Assembly (NCBI RefSeq): GCF_016862095.1
Contig: NZ_BOMH01000066.1
Coordinates: forward strand, 1-64,000
Direction of reading: 5' to 3'
DNA length: 64,000 nucleotides
Origin: Actinoplanes cyaneus
Lineage (GTDB): Bacteria; Actinomycetota; Actinomycetes; Mycobacteriales; Micromonosporaceae
Shown here: in pieces, positions 49,743-58,639 of the stretch
Position numbering within the stretch: the first letter of the stretch is position 1
How the letters are laid out: every line of letters begins with the position of its first letter
The notes under the pieces: generated by a model
Database searches by the model: none
What the model was told of the DNA's origin: nothing
Seen by the model: only the letters and a program-made list of their open reading frames with translations
Program-made: the position numbers and the translations under genes

Positions 49743-51373
49743 CGGGACTCCAGGTAGGCGAGCCAGCCACCATGGCCGGTGATGTCGGGCGCGCCGTCCA
49801 CCCCGGCCTGTTCGCAGAGGAAGCCGGTAACGGACGTCCCGTCGTCGAGGCGCACCTTGCCGAGCGCCATCGGCGAGGGCAGCGCGGCCAGGAACGGCCC
49901 GAGCGTCGCCGGCGGCAACTCCCACACCTCCCCGAGGATCGAGGCGCCCCCGGAGGGCACACGGACCAGACCGGGTTTGCCGGACGGCAGCGCGTACATC
50001 CGATACTCCGGGGCGGTGCGAACGGCCCCGCGCAGGCGTGCCCCGGCCGACGTGAGCTGATGGTTGAGCGGCTGGCCGGACAGATGCGCCCCCACCACCA
50101 GCAGCGGGAGGCCGGAGGAGACCGGGGCGGGGGTCTCCCCGACGATCAGCGCGGCGATGTCGGCGGCCACCGCGTCCGCGAATCCACGGGCCACGACCTG
50201 GACCCCGATCCCGGGCGCCGGCACCGCGACGGCCGAGAGCCCGAACAGGTTGCAGAAGTTCGTGTACGTCCCGAGCCGCGCGTTCACCCCGATCGGGTCC
50301 GCGGTCACGGCGGCGATCGTCGGCTGGAACGGCGCGGTGGGCAGCAGCAGCGCGTCCGCGTCCCCCCACCCCGCCATGGCCTCGCGGCGCAACTCCGCGA
50401 GGCACTCAGAATCGGACACGAGCACGTGCGCCGGAACGTCGCGAGCCTTCCGGATGATCGCCCCGACGGTCGGGTCGATCCCGTCGGGCCCACCGTCGAC
50501 GAAGGGGCCCACGGCCGCATACCGTTCGGCGACGAACCCGCCCTCGTAGAGCAGTTTCGCCGCGGCCAGGAACGGCTCGAGCCGGATGGCCCGCACCACC
50601 ACCCCGGCCGCTTCCAGGGATTTCACGGCCTGCTCGAATGCCTCGGCATAGGAGTCGGACAGCCCGGTGAGCGTGGCGGGAACCGCGACGACGGGCCGGG
50701 GCGGCGCGGCGAGCGGGGCGTCGGCGGGGAGGACCGGGTCACTCATGATCCTGATCGCCCGGCGACCCTCCGACAGCGTACGAGCGAAGATCGTCACGCA
50801 GTCGAAACTCCGGCAGGCCGGGACCACGCCGGCCGTCGGCACCAGCCCGTACGTCGGTTTCACGCCCACGATCTGCTGGAACGCGGCCGGCACCCGCCCC
50901 GACCCGGCGGTGTCGGTCCCGATCGCGAGGTCGGCGATCCCGAGGGCCACCACCACCGCCGACCCGGAGCTCGACCCGCCCGACACGAGCGAAGGGTCAC
51001 GGACGTCGCGGACCGCCCCGTACGGGCTGCGGGTCCCGACGAGACCGGTCGCGAACTGATCCAGATTGGTCTTGCCGAGCACGATCGCCCCCGCGTCCAC
51101 GAGCCGCTGCACGGCCGGCGCGCTGGCCTCGGGGTGGTACGCGTACGTGGGGCACCCGGCCGTCGTCGGAAGCCCGGCCACGTCGACGTTGTCCTTGACG
51201 GCCAGCAGCTTCCCGGCGAGCGGCAGCAGTTCACCGGCCGCCAGCCGTGCCTCCAGAGCGACCGCCTCGGCGAGGACGGACGGCAGGTCTCGCAGCGTGA
51301 TCCACGCCTCCGGCCGTTCCGAGAGCGCAAGCTGCGCAAAGGCGGCCCGGACCCGTTCCTGCGGCGTCATCAT
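49739..51373 (-). CDS. atzF: allophanate hydrolase
   Basis: The 544-residue amidase-signature enzyme hydrolyses allophanate to ammonia and carbon dioxide, the second step of ATP-dependent urea breakdown. The Ser-cisSer-Lys triad is visible: Lys60 in LLAVKDNVD, Ser134 in SGGSSSGSAV and nucleophile Ser158 in GTDTAGSGRVPA. The C-terminal domain (about 430-544; LPLLVVGAHLSGQPLNHQL) is the typical allophanate-hydrolase extension. The ATG overlaps the urea carboxylase stop by four bases. It completes the split form of urea amidolyase. Confidence 0.95.
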   Translation of the reverse strand: MMTPQERVRAAFAQLALSERPEAWITLRDLPSVLAEAVALEARLAAGELLPLAGKLLAVKDNVDVAGLPTTAGCPTYAYHPEASAPAVQRLVDAGAIVLGKTNLDQFATGLVGTRSPYGAVRDVRDPSLVSGGSSSGSAVVVALGIADLAIGTDTAGSGRVPAAFQQIVGVKPTYGLVPTAGVVPACRSFDCVTIFARTLSEGRRAIRIMSDPVLPADAPLAAPPRPVVAVPATLTGLSDSYAEAFEQAVKSLEAAGVVVRAIRLEPFLAAAKLLYEGGFVAERYAAVGPFVDGGPDGIDPTVGAIIRKARDVPAHVLVSDSECLAELRREAMAGWGDADALLLPTAPFQPTIAAVTADPIGVNARLGTYTNFCNLFGLSAVAVPAPGIGVQVVARGFADAVAADIAALIVGETPAPVSSGLPLLVVGAHLSGQPLNHQLTSAGARLRGAVRTAPEYRMYALPSGKPGLVRVPSGGASILGEVWELPPATLGPFLAALPSPMALGKVRLDDGTSVTGFLCEQAGVDGAPDITGHGGWLAYLESR

Positions 51374-54300
51374 GAGTCCTTTCCTGCGGCGAGGACGACG
51401 AGCGGATTCCCGGGCGCGACCTGCGCTCCGGGCGTGACCAGAATGTCCACGACCACCCCGTCGCAGGGCGCGAGGACCACCGTCTCCAGCTTCATGGCCT
51501 CCAGCGCGAGCAGAGGCTGACCTGCGACAACGGAGTCCCCGGGCCGCGCGTCGACCCGCCAGACACTCGACACGAACGGCGCCTGGACCAGCATGCCCCC
51601 GTCCGGCACCGCCACCTCGCCGACAGAGGGTGCCGCCACCGGCTCGGGACGCGGGTCGAACTCGCCCGCCTCGGCCCAGGCTGCGCGTTCCTTCCCGAAC
51701 GCCGCCGCCTGCTTGGCCCGGAACTCAGCGATCGAATCCTGATGAGAGTTCAGGAAGGCCTGGTGGTCGGCGAGCCGGAACGTTCCCTCCTCGATGCGGA
51801 AGCGGTGCCGCCCGGCCGCGACGTCGGCGCGCAGGTCGAGCAGTTCCTCGGCGCCGACCGGATACCACCGGATCTGGTCGAAGTGCCGCAGCAGCCAGGG
51901 CGTCTCCCCGCGCGCCCACCGGTTCCAGACCTGGACGGTGCGCCCGACGAACTGGTAGCCGCCGGGCCCCTCCATCCCGTAGATGCACAGGTAGGCCCCG
52001 CCGATCCCGACCGCGTTCTCCGGCGTCCAGGTGCGCGCCGGGTTGTACTTGGTGGTGACGAGGCGGTGCCGCGGGTCGAGCGGTGTCGCCACGGGCGCGC
52101 CGAGGTAGACATCGCCGAGCCCGAGGACGAGGTAACTGGCGTCGAACACGGTCCGGAACACGTCGTGCACGCTGTCCAGCCCGTTGACCCGCCGGATGAA
52201 CTCGATGTTCCACGGGCACCACGGGGCGTCGTCGCGGACCCCGGCCATGTAGCGCGCGATCGCCTCCCGGGTCGCCGGGTCGTCCCAGGAGAGCGGCAGG
52301 TGCACCACCCGGCTCGGCACGGCGAGGTCCTCGGCGGCCGGCAGGTCCAGCGACCGCACCACGTCCAGGAGCTTGCGCACTGGCAGCTTCGCGGGGTCGA
52401 CGTGGATCTGCAGCGACCGGATCCCCGGCGTCAGGTCGACGACGCCGTCCAGCCCCTCGGCGCGGAGCCGGTCCATCAGCGCGTGCCCGCGCATCCGCAG
52501 CCCGAGATCGAGGGTCATCGGCCCGAACTCGACCAGCAGGTTGTCATCGCCGGACCGCCGATAGGTGACGTCCTCGTCGCGCGCCAGGATCCCGTCGTCC
52601 ACAGTCCTGATCAAAGGCACGAAGTCACGATCATCAGTGGATACGAACGTGACGGAGTCCCCCGGGCTGAGCTGCCCGAGTTTCCACCGCTCGGCCGTGA
52701 TCACCGTGGCCGGGCACACGAAGCCGCCCAGGCTGGGCCCGTCCGGCCCGAGCAGGATCGGCACGTCCCCGGTGAAGTCGATCGCCCCGACCGAGTACGG
52801 CGTGTCGTGGATGTTCGACGGGTGCAGCCCGGCCTCCCCGCCGTCGGTCCGCGCCCACCGCGGCTTCGGCCCGACCAGGCGCACCCCGGTCCGCGCCGAG
52901 TTGAAGTGCACCTCGAACGTCGCGGCGTAGAACTCGTCGATGTCCTCGCGGGTGAAGAACTCCGGGGCGGCGTGCGGCCCCTCGGTGACCCGGATCCGCC
53001 ACTCGCGCCGGATCGCCGGACGGTCCGCGACCGGCACCGGGCCCGCGACCGTCACCGGATCGGTGCCGGCCCGCAGCACGTCGCCGATCCGCAGCGCGCG
53101 CCCGCCGTGCCCGCCGAACTGCCCGAGCGTGAACGTCGACGCGCTCCCGAGATACTCCGGGACGTCCAGCCCGCCCGCGAAGAGCACGTAGATCCGCAGC
53201 CCGGACTCGCTCACCCTGCCTACGTCCAGCACGGACCCGGCGGGCACGACGACGGGCTCCCAGCGCGGGACCCGCACCCCGTCCACCGTCACGGGCGCCG
53301 CTGCCCCGGTCACACAGATGGTGGTCTCGGCACTGAACCGCAGCGCCGGGCCGTCGACCGTGCACTCCAGACCCGGTGCACCCTCGTCGTTGCCGAGCGC
53401 CTTGTTGCCGAGCCGGAACGACAGGTCGTCCATCGGCCCGGACGGCGGCACCCCGACCTCCCACAGCCCGGTGCGCCCCGGCCAGTCCTGCACGGTGGTC
53501 ATCGTCCCGGGCCGCTCGACGACGATGCGCGGCTCCTCGTCGTGCACGTCCGCGAGGGTCGCCGTCGAGTGCAGCGCGGCCAGGACCTGCGGGTTCGCGG
53601 CGGCGGCGCGCAGCAGACCGAGGTTCGTCTCGATCCCGTCGATCCGGGTGCCTTTCAGGACCAGACCCAATCGGGCGTACGCCTGCTCGCGCGTCTCCGC
53701 GGTGACGATCACCTTGGCGAGCATCGGGTCGTACGCCGTGGACACCTCGGTGCCCGCGGATACCCAGCCGTCGACGCGTACGCCCTCGGGGAAGACCGTG
53801 TTGGTGATCAGCCCGGCGCTGGGCCGGTGCCCCTGGGTCGGGTCCTCCGCGTAGACGCGCGCCTCCACGGCCGCGCCCGCCGCGCGCCGCGGCTCGTCCA
53901 GGAACTCGGCCTCACCCCGCGCCAGTCGCAGCATCCACTCGACGAGGTCGATCCCGAAGATCTCCTCGGTGACCGGATGCTCCACCTGCAGACGCGCGTT
54001 GACCTCGAGGAACGACGCCTCTTCGCGCTCGGCGTCGTAGACGAACTCGACGGTCCCCGCCGAGCGGTAGTCCACCGAGGCGCACAGCGCGGCCGCCGAC
54101 TCGTGCAGGCGGGCGCGCACGTGGCCGGGCAGCCCCGGCGCGGGCGCCTCCTCGATCACCTTCTGGTTGCGTCGTTGCAGGCTGCAGTCCCGGTCGCCGA
54201 GCGCCACCACCCGTCCGTGACCGTCCCCGAACACCTGCACCTCGACGTGCCGCGCCCGCTGCACGAAGCGCTCCAGGAACACGCCGCCGCTGCCGAAGCT

Positions 54301-54867
54301 GGCGACGGCGAGACGCTCGACCCGGTCGTACGCCTCGATCAGCTCTTCGGGGTTCCGGCAGGCCTGCATGCCGATGCCGCCGCCGCCACCGGTCGCCTTG
54401 AGCATGACCGGGTAACCGATGCGCGCGGCCTCGTCGAGGGCCTGATCGATCCCGGACAGCAGCCCGGTCCCCTCGATCATCGGGACTCCGGCCCGGCGGG
54501 CCAGGTCCCGGGCGGTGTGCTTGGCGCCGAACGCGGTCAGCTGTGCCGGGGTGGGCCCGACGAACGCGAGCCCGGCGTCCTGGACGGCCGTCGCGAACCC
54601 GGCGTCCTCGGAGAGGAACCCGTAGCCGGGGTGAACGGCCCCGGCGCCGGTGGACAGCGCCGCGTCGAGCACCCGGTCGACGACCAGGTAACTCTCCCGG
54701 GCCGGCGGCGGGCCGAGCCGGACGGCGAGGTCGGCCATGCGGACGTGCGGCGCGGCCCGGTCGGCGTCGGAGAACACGGCGACGGTCTTGAGGCCCATCC
54801 GCGAGGCGGTGCGGATGATCCGGCAGGCGATCTCGCCACGGTTGGCGACGAGCAGGGTGTCGAACAT
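51370..54867 (-). CDS. uca: urea carboxylase
   Basis: The 1165-residue biotin-dependent enzyme makes allophanate from urea, bicarbonate and ATP. Its domains are biotin carboxylase (1-445; ATP-grasp loop GGGGGIGMQ), an AHS2/KipA-type domain (about 450-760; GTMTTVQDWPGRTGLWEVGVPPSGPMD), an AHS1/KipI-type domain (about 775-985; LLVEFGPMTLDLGLRMRGHAL) and a C-terminal biotinyl domain with EAMKLE and biotinylated Lys1126. Order and length are those of known urea carboxylases. The gene sits between UAAP2 and allophanate hydrolase in one operon. Confidence 0.96.
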   Translation of the reverse strand: MFDTLLVANRGEIACRIIRTASRMGLKTVAVFSDADRAAPHVRMADLAVRLGPPPARESYLVVDRVLDAALSTGAGAVHPGYGFLSEDAGFATAVQDAGLAFVGPTPAQLTAFGAKHTARDLARRAGVPMIEGTGLLSGIDQALDEAARIGYPVMLKATGGGGGIGMQACRNPEELIEAYDRVERLAVASFGSGGVFLERFVQRARHVEVQVFGDGHGRVVALGDRDCSLQRRNQKVIEEAPAPGLPGHVRARLHESAAALCASVDYRSAGTVEFVYDAEREEASFLEVNARLQVEHPVTEEIFGIDLVEWMLRLARGEAEFLDEPRRAAGAAVEARVYAEDPTQGHRPSAGLITNTVFPEGVRVDGWVSAGTEVSTAYDPMLAKVIVTAETREQAYARLGLVLKGTRIDGIETNLGLLRAAAANPQVLAALHSTATLADVHDEEPRIVVERPGTMTTVQDWPGRTGLWEVGVPPSGPMDDLSFRLGNKALGNDEGAPGLECTVDGPALRFSAETTICVTGAAAPVTVDGVRVPRWEPVVVPAGSVLDVGRVSESGLRIYVLFAGGLDVPEYLGSASTFTLGQFGGHGGRALRIGDVLRAGTDPVTVAGPVPVADRPAIRREWRIRVTEGPHAAPEFFTREDIDEFYAATFEVHFNSARTGVRLVGPKPRWARTDGGEAGLHPSNIHDTPYSVGAIDFTGDVPILLGPDGPSLGGFVCPATVITAERWKLGQLSPGDSVTFVSTDDRDFVPLIRTVDDGILARDEDVTYRRSGDDNLLVEFGPMTLDLGLRMRGHALMDRLRAEGLDGVVDLTPGIRSLQIHVDPAKLPVRKLLDVVRSLDLPAAEDLAVPSRVVHLPLSWDDPATREAIARYMAGVRDDAPWCPWNIEFIRRVNGLDSVHDVFRTVFDASYLVLGLGDVYLGAPVATPLDPRHRLVTTKYNPARTWTPENAVGIGGAYLCIYGMEGPGGYQFVGRTVQVWNRWARGETPWLLRHFDQIRWYPVGAEELLDLRADVAAGRHRFRIEEGTFRLADHQAFLNSHQDSIAEFRAKQAAAFGKERAAWAEAGEFDPRPEPVAAPSVGEVAVPDGGMLVQAPFVSSVWRVDARPGDSVVAGQPLLALEAMKLETVVLAPCDGVVVDILVTPGAQVAPGNPLVVLAAGKDS

Positions 54868-54889
54868 GGGAGCGGGCCTCCGGCTCGAG

Positions 54890-55492
54890 TCAGGCGGTGA
54901 CGACCATGCGGACGGGCGTGGGGTCGAAACCGTTGCAGGGGTTGTTGATCTGCGGGCAGTTGGAGACCAGGACCAGGACGTCCATCTCGGCCCGCAGGGA
55001 CAGCGACAGCCCGGGGGCGGAGATGCCGTCGACGATGCCGAGGCTGCCGTCGGGGTCGACGGGGACGTTCATGTACCAGTTGATGTTGGAGACCAGGTCA
55101 CGTTTGCCCAGGCCCCAGCGGCTGCCCTCGATGAGGAAGTTCTCGACGCAGGCGTGCTGGTGCTTGGTGTGGTGCCCGTAGCGCAGCGTGTTCGACTCGC
55201 GGCTGCACGCGCCGCCGACCGTGTCGTGCCGCCCCACCTCGTCCGCGACGACGGTCATCAGCGGCCGGCCCTCACTGGAGCGCAGCACGCTGCCCGTGGT
55301 CAGGAAGACGTTGCCCTGCGCGGCGATGGTGTCCGGCGCGGAGTAACGCTCGGCGGTGTCGTCCGCGTTGTAGATGAGGCAGTCGACGGCCTGGTTGCCC
55401 TTGAGGTCGATGATCGTCAGGGTCTGGCCCGCGCGGACGATCGCGGACCACGGTGCCCGCGCCTCGACGATCTGATCAAGAACGGTCGTCAT
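54890..55492 (-). CDS. urea carboxylase-associated protein 2 (DUF1989)
   Basis: The 200-residue DUF1989 protein has GQTLTIIDLKGNQAVDCLIYNADD, YSAPDTIAAQGNVFLTTG, GGACSRESNTLRYG and NINWYMNVPVDPDG. DUF1989 proteins accompany urea carboxylase in many actinobacteria and proteobacteria. Related work on guanidine carboxylase operons assigns the pair to carboxyguanidine deiminase, so the operon might use guanidine. The ATG overlaps the UAAP1 stop by four bases. Conserved cysteines and histidines for metal are present. Confidence 0.92.
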   Translation of the reverse strand: MTTVLDQIVEARAPWSAIVRAGQTLTIIDLKGNQAVDCLIYNADDTAERYSAPDTIAAQGNVFLTTGSVLRSSEGRPLMTVVADEVGRHDTVGGACSRESNTLRYGHHTKHQHACVENFLIEGSRWGLGKRDLVSNINWYMNVPVDPDGSLGIVDGISAPGLSLSLRAEMDVLVLVSNCPQINNPCNGFDPTPVRMVVTA

Positions 55493-56295
55493 CCGATCCC
55501 CCGGGCGGTGAGATAGTCGGCGGTGTTCAGGAAGGCGCGCTCGCCCTCGGGTGACCGGCTCCACAGCGCGTCAGCGGGCGTCGTCGGATGACCTTCGAAG
55601 GCGTTCACGCGTACGGCGGAGCAGGTGTAGTCGTCACGAGGGTCGAGCGGGTGCGGCACGTTGGCGAGCAGCACCGTCACCGGCATCTCGGCGCGCAGCT
55701 CCACGACCGCGCCCGCCCCGGCCGAGCCGAGCCAGGTGAACCCGCCGTCGTCGCCGACCCGCAGCCCCTGGAAGAAGGAGATGCTCGGCGGCAGGTCGCG
55801 GCGGGTCAGGCCGTGCTTGGCGGCGGCGAGCGTGAACAGTTCCCGCCCGGCGGGGGTGGGGCCGTGGGGGCTGCCGTCGCCGTACCGGGAAGTGTTGCTC
55901 CGCAGTGTCGTCGTGCCGCAGAACGTGTCCGAGCGGTCGCGCGCTCCGGCCGTCACCGACGCGAGGACGCGCCCCTGGTCGGAGAGGAGCAGGTGACCCT
56001 CCCCCACGTAGGCCTGCCAGAGCACCTTGACGGTGTCGGCGACGTTGAGGCGTTCCCACGGTTCGTCGGCGTTGAACAGCAGCACCGAGACGCAGGCGTC
56101 GCCGTACAGGTCGGTGAGTCGCAGGGTCGTGCCGCGGGCCAGGCGCTTGCTCGCGTACCCGCCGCCGGGAATGGTCTCTTCCCAGGTCAGCCCGGGTGAG
56201 GCGGGAACGGTCGGCATGGCCTCGACGACGGTGCCGCCCTGGGCGCGGGCGTGCTCGCGGGCGCCCGCGGTGGTAGCGGTGGTCGCGGTGCTCAT
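55489..56295 (-). CDS. urea carboxylase-associated protein 1 (DUF1989)
   Basis: The 268-residue longer DUF1989 partner has ETIPGGGYASKRLARGTTLRLTDL, VSVLLFNADEPWERLNVADT, FCGTTTLRSNTSRYGDGSPHGPTPAGREL and ISFFQGLRVGDDGG. It forms the second subunit type with UAAP2 in this operon. The ATG overlaps the permease stop by four bases, so four genes in a row are translationally linked. If the operon works on guanidine rather than urea, this pair would release ammonia from carboxyguanidine. Confidence 0.9.
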   Translation of the reverse strand: MSTATTATTAGAREHARAQGGTVVEAMPTVPASPGLTWEETIPGGGYASKRLARGTTLRLTDLYGDACVSVLLFNADEPWERLNVADTVKVLWQAYVGEGHLLLSDQGRVLASVTAGARDRSDTFCGTTTLRSNTSRYGDGSPHGPTPAGRELFTLAAAKHGLTRRDLPPSISFFQGLRVGDDGGFTWLGSAGAGAVVELRAEMPVTVLLANVPHPLDPRDDYTCSAVRVNAFEGHPTTPADALWSRSPEGERAFLNTADYLTARGIG

Positions 56296-57851
56296 GCGAT
56301 CTCCTCGGCGACGACGGGCGCCGCGGTGGGCAGGGTCAGGTGCAGCGACATCGCGCGGGTGCGGTAGCGCAGGTAGGCGAGCCCGCCCAGGGCCAGCGCG
56401 CCACCGACGAAGAGCAGCGAGAAGTAGTGCAGGTACCAGTGCGCGCCGGCCGGGTCGTAGACCTCGGGACGCGGCCAGCCGAGGTTGAGGATCATGCCGA
56501 TGCCGTAGACGACGGCGAGGACGTTGACGACCAGGCCGAACCTGCCGAGCGAGAACAGTCTGCCGCCGCGCTCGGTGGTCACCTCGTCCTCCGCGTGCGG
56601 CCAGCCCTTCAGCCTGCGGACCAGGAGCGGGACGGTGACCAGGGCGTACGCGATGTAGAGCATCACGATGCAGACGCTGGTGATCGCCGTGAACAGGGCC
56701 GGCTGACCGATGTTGACCAGCAGCACCGCCGCCGCGCCGACGCCGACGACCACCGACGGCAGGATCGGGGTGCCGGTGCGCGGCGAGACCTTCTGGAGCG
56801 CGCGGGAGAACGGCAGGACGTTGTCGCGGGCCATCGAGAACACCATCCGGCTGCCCGCGGTCTGGATCGCCAGGGTGCAGACCGCGATCGCGATCGCCAC
56901 GTCGATCAGCAGGATCCGGCCGCCGGTGTCGCCGAGCCGGCTCATCAGCACGTACGGCAGGCCCTCGGTCGCGAGCCGGCCGTCGGTCAGGCTCGGCGCG
57001 GCCATCAGCGCGGCGATCAGCGTCAGCCCGCCGCCGATCCCCGCCGCGGCGAGCGCCCGCAGGATCGTGCGCGGGGCGGTGTGCCGCGGGTCGCGGGTCT
57101 CTTCGCTGAGCTCGCCGGCGGAATCGAAGCCCACGACGACGTACGCGGCCATCAGCGCCGACACCAGGAAAGGCCCGACGTAGCCGAGGCCCGAGCCGGT
57201 CCCGCCGGTGTCGAAAACGACGCCCGGTCCGCGCTCGGCGTGCGTGAACAGCAGCACGATCACGGCCGCCACGCCGATGATCTCCAAGGTCACGCCGGTG
57301 CTGTTGACGATGGACATCAGGCGTACGCCGGAGATGTTGATGATCGTCGTGACCGCGATCAGCAGCGAGCCGAGGATCACCGCGTTGGTGGCGCCGGTGG
57401 TGGAGGTGAGGGCGGAGTCACCGCCGACCAGCTGGAATCCGGACCAGATCGACGGCAGCACGACCTGCAGCGCGATCGCGGCGGCGGCGACCGTGGCGAT
57501 CTGCGCGATGATCATGACCCAGCCGGCGAACCAGCCGACCGTGGCATTGGAGAGCCGGCGCGACCACTGGTAGATGCACCCGGAGATCGGGTAGCGGGCG
57601 GCCAGCTCGGCGAAGGTGAGCGCGACCATGAACTGCCCGGCGAAGACGAGCGGCCAGGTCCAGAAGAACGCCGGCCCGCCGAACGAGAAGCCGAACGCGA
57701 AGAGCTGGAAGACGGTGGTGAGGATCGAGACGAAGGAGAACCCGGCGGCGAAGCTCGCGTAACTGCCGATGCTGCGGCGCAGTTGCGGCTCGTAGCCGAA
57801 GCCGCGAAGATCCGCGCCGTCGGTGTCGGGCGGGGCAGAGGTTACAGACAT
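56292..57851 (-). CDS. APC-family permease (urea/guanidine operon)
   Basis: The 519-residue membrane protein has twelve predicted helices and the amino acid/polyamine/organocation signatures SFVSILTTVFQLFAFGFSFGG and LAARYPISGCIYQWSRRLSN. It would import the nitrogen substrate of the operon. I chose the ATG at 57851 because an AGGAGG site lies six bases upstream; an ATG seven codons earlier is poorly placed. It is the first gene of the operon, and two candidate operators lie upstream. Confidence 0.93.
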   Translation of the reverse strand: MSVTSAPPDTDGADLRGFGYEPQLRRSIGSYASFAAGFSFVSILTTVFQLFAFGFSFGGPAFFWTWPLVFAGQFMVALTFAELAARYPISGCIYQWSRRLSNATVGWFAGWVMIIAQIATVAAAAIALQVVLPSIWSGFQLVGGDSALTSTTGATNAVILGSLLIAVTTIINISGVRLMSIVNSTGVTLEIIGVAAVIVLLFTHAERGPGVVFDTGGTGSGLGYVGPFLVSALMAAYVVVGFDSAGELSEETRDPRHTAPRTILRALAAAGIGGGLTLIAALMAAPSLTDGRLATEGLPYVLMSRLGDTGGRILLIDVAIAIAVCTLAIQTAGSRMVFSMARDNVLPFSRALQKVSPRTGTPILPSVVVGVGAAAVLLVNIGQPALFTAITSVCIVMLYIAYALVTVPLLVRRLKGWPHAEDEVTTERGGRLFSLGRFGLVVNVLAVVYGIGMILNLGWPRPEVYDPAGAHWYLHYFSLLFVGGALALGGLAYLRYRTRAMSLHLTLPTAAPVVAEEIA

Positions 57852-57875
57852 GGCCGCCTCCTGGGAGTTCAATTC

Positions 57876-57889
57876 CTGTCAGTTGACAG
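57876..57889. promoter_or_regulatory. candidate TetR operator CTGTCA-N2-TGACAG
   Basis: A perfect 6-bp inverted repeat with a 2-base spacer lies 25 bases before the permease start, in the intergenic region shared with the divergent TetR gene. The position would block transcription of the operon. Recognition by that TetR protein is inferred from position. Confidence 0.5.
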
Positions 57890-57913
57890 ATTCCGGTGAG
57901 CAGCCTCGACAGT

Positions 57914-57932
57914 GGTTTCTCCGCGGTAAACC
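57914..57932. promoter_or_regulatory. candidate GlnR box
   Basis: On the minus strand this reads GGTTTACCGCGGAGAAACC, containing TTTAC-N6-GAAAC. It differs from the GlnR consensus gTnAc-N6-GaAAc only at the first base. It lies 63-81 bases before the permease start. GlnR is the nitrogen regulator of actinobacteria, so it would fit a nitrogen-scavenging operon. One site with one mismatch is weak evidence. Confidence 0.45.
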
Positions 57933-58012
57933 TTGAGTTGCCGACTGTGTCGGCACGGTTACATCGCAGCCGGGCCGGAAGTGACGTCCGGGGGCCGTGG
58001 CACGATTCAGGC

Positions 58013-58606
58013 GTGAGTTCCGCACCCTCGTCCGTCGGCCGGCCACGATCCGGCGCCCGGCGGCTGCCGTCCGCCAGCGCGCGCGAGGAGATCCTGGACG
58101 CCGCCGCCGAGCTGTTCGCCCAGCGGGGTTACGCCGCGACCTCGACGCGGCTGATCGCCGAGCGGGTCGGGATCCGGCAGGCGTCGCTCTACTACCACTT
58201 CAGGACCAAGGAGCAGATCCTCGCCGAGCTCCTGGAAGCCACGGTCCGGCCGTCGCTGACGCACGCCGAGTCGCTCGGCGACCTGGACGCGGCTCGGGCA
58301 CTGGAGTCGCTGGTGCGCTTCGACGTCGGCGTGCTGCTGACCGCGCGGTGGAACATCGGGATCCTGTACGCGTTGCCGGAGATCGCCACCGAGCCGTTCG
58401 CCCGGTTCCGCCGCGAGCGTGGCGAGCTGCGCGCCGTGTACCGCCGGCTGGCCGGCTCCCCGACCCCCGGCGACCTGGTGTTCGGGCTGGTCGAGAGCGT
58501 GATCGGGATGCGCCGCGACGTGCCGGACCTGCCCCCGGCGGAATCCTTGCAGGCCACTGTCGCGGCGGCCACGACCCGCATCATCGAAGCCACATCGATG
58601 ATCTAG
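58013..58606 (+). CDS. TetR-family regulator of the urea amidolyase operon
   Basis: The 197-residue protein has an N-terminal HTH (ATSTRLIAERVGIRQASLYYHFRTKEQIL) and a helical ligand domain. It is divergent from the permease gene, with 161 bases between the starts, and this arrangement is common for urea carboxylase operons. I chose the GTG at 58013, as sequence before it lacks protein character. The inducer could be urea, guanidine or a derivative, which is not decidable here. Confidence 0.9.
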   Translation: MSSAPSSVGRPRSGARRLPSASAREEILDAAAELFAQRGYAATSTRLIAERVGIRQASLYYHFRTKEQILAELLEATVRPSLTHAESLGDLDAARALESLVRFDVGVLLTARWNIGILYALPEIATEPFARFRRERGELRAVYRRLAGSPTPGDLVFGLVESVIGMRRDVPDLPPAESLQATVAAATTRIIEATSMI

Positions 58607-58639
58607 CATTCCGTGCGGAACGTAGTTACGTTCTCCACT

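Noticed and set aside
51742..54900. A 1052-codon open frame on the plus strand
   Set aside because: It lies wholly opposite urea carboxylase and shows the Arg/Pro/Gly-rich composition of a shadow frame in GC-rich DNA. The minus-strand gene has complete domains and catalytic motifs.
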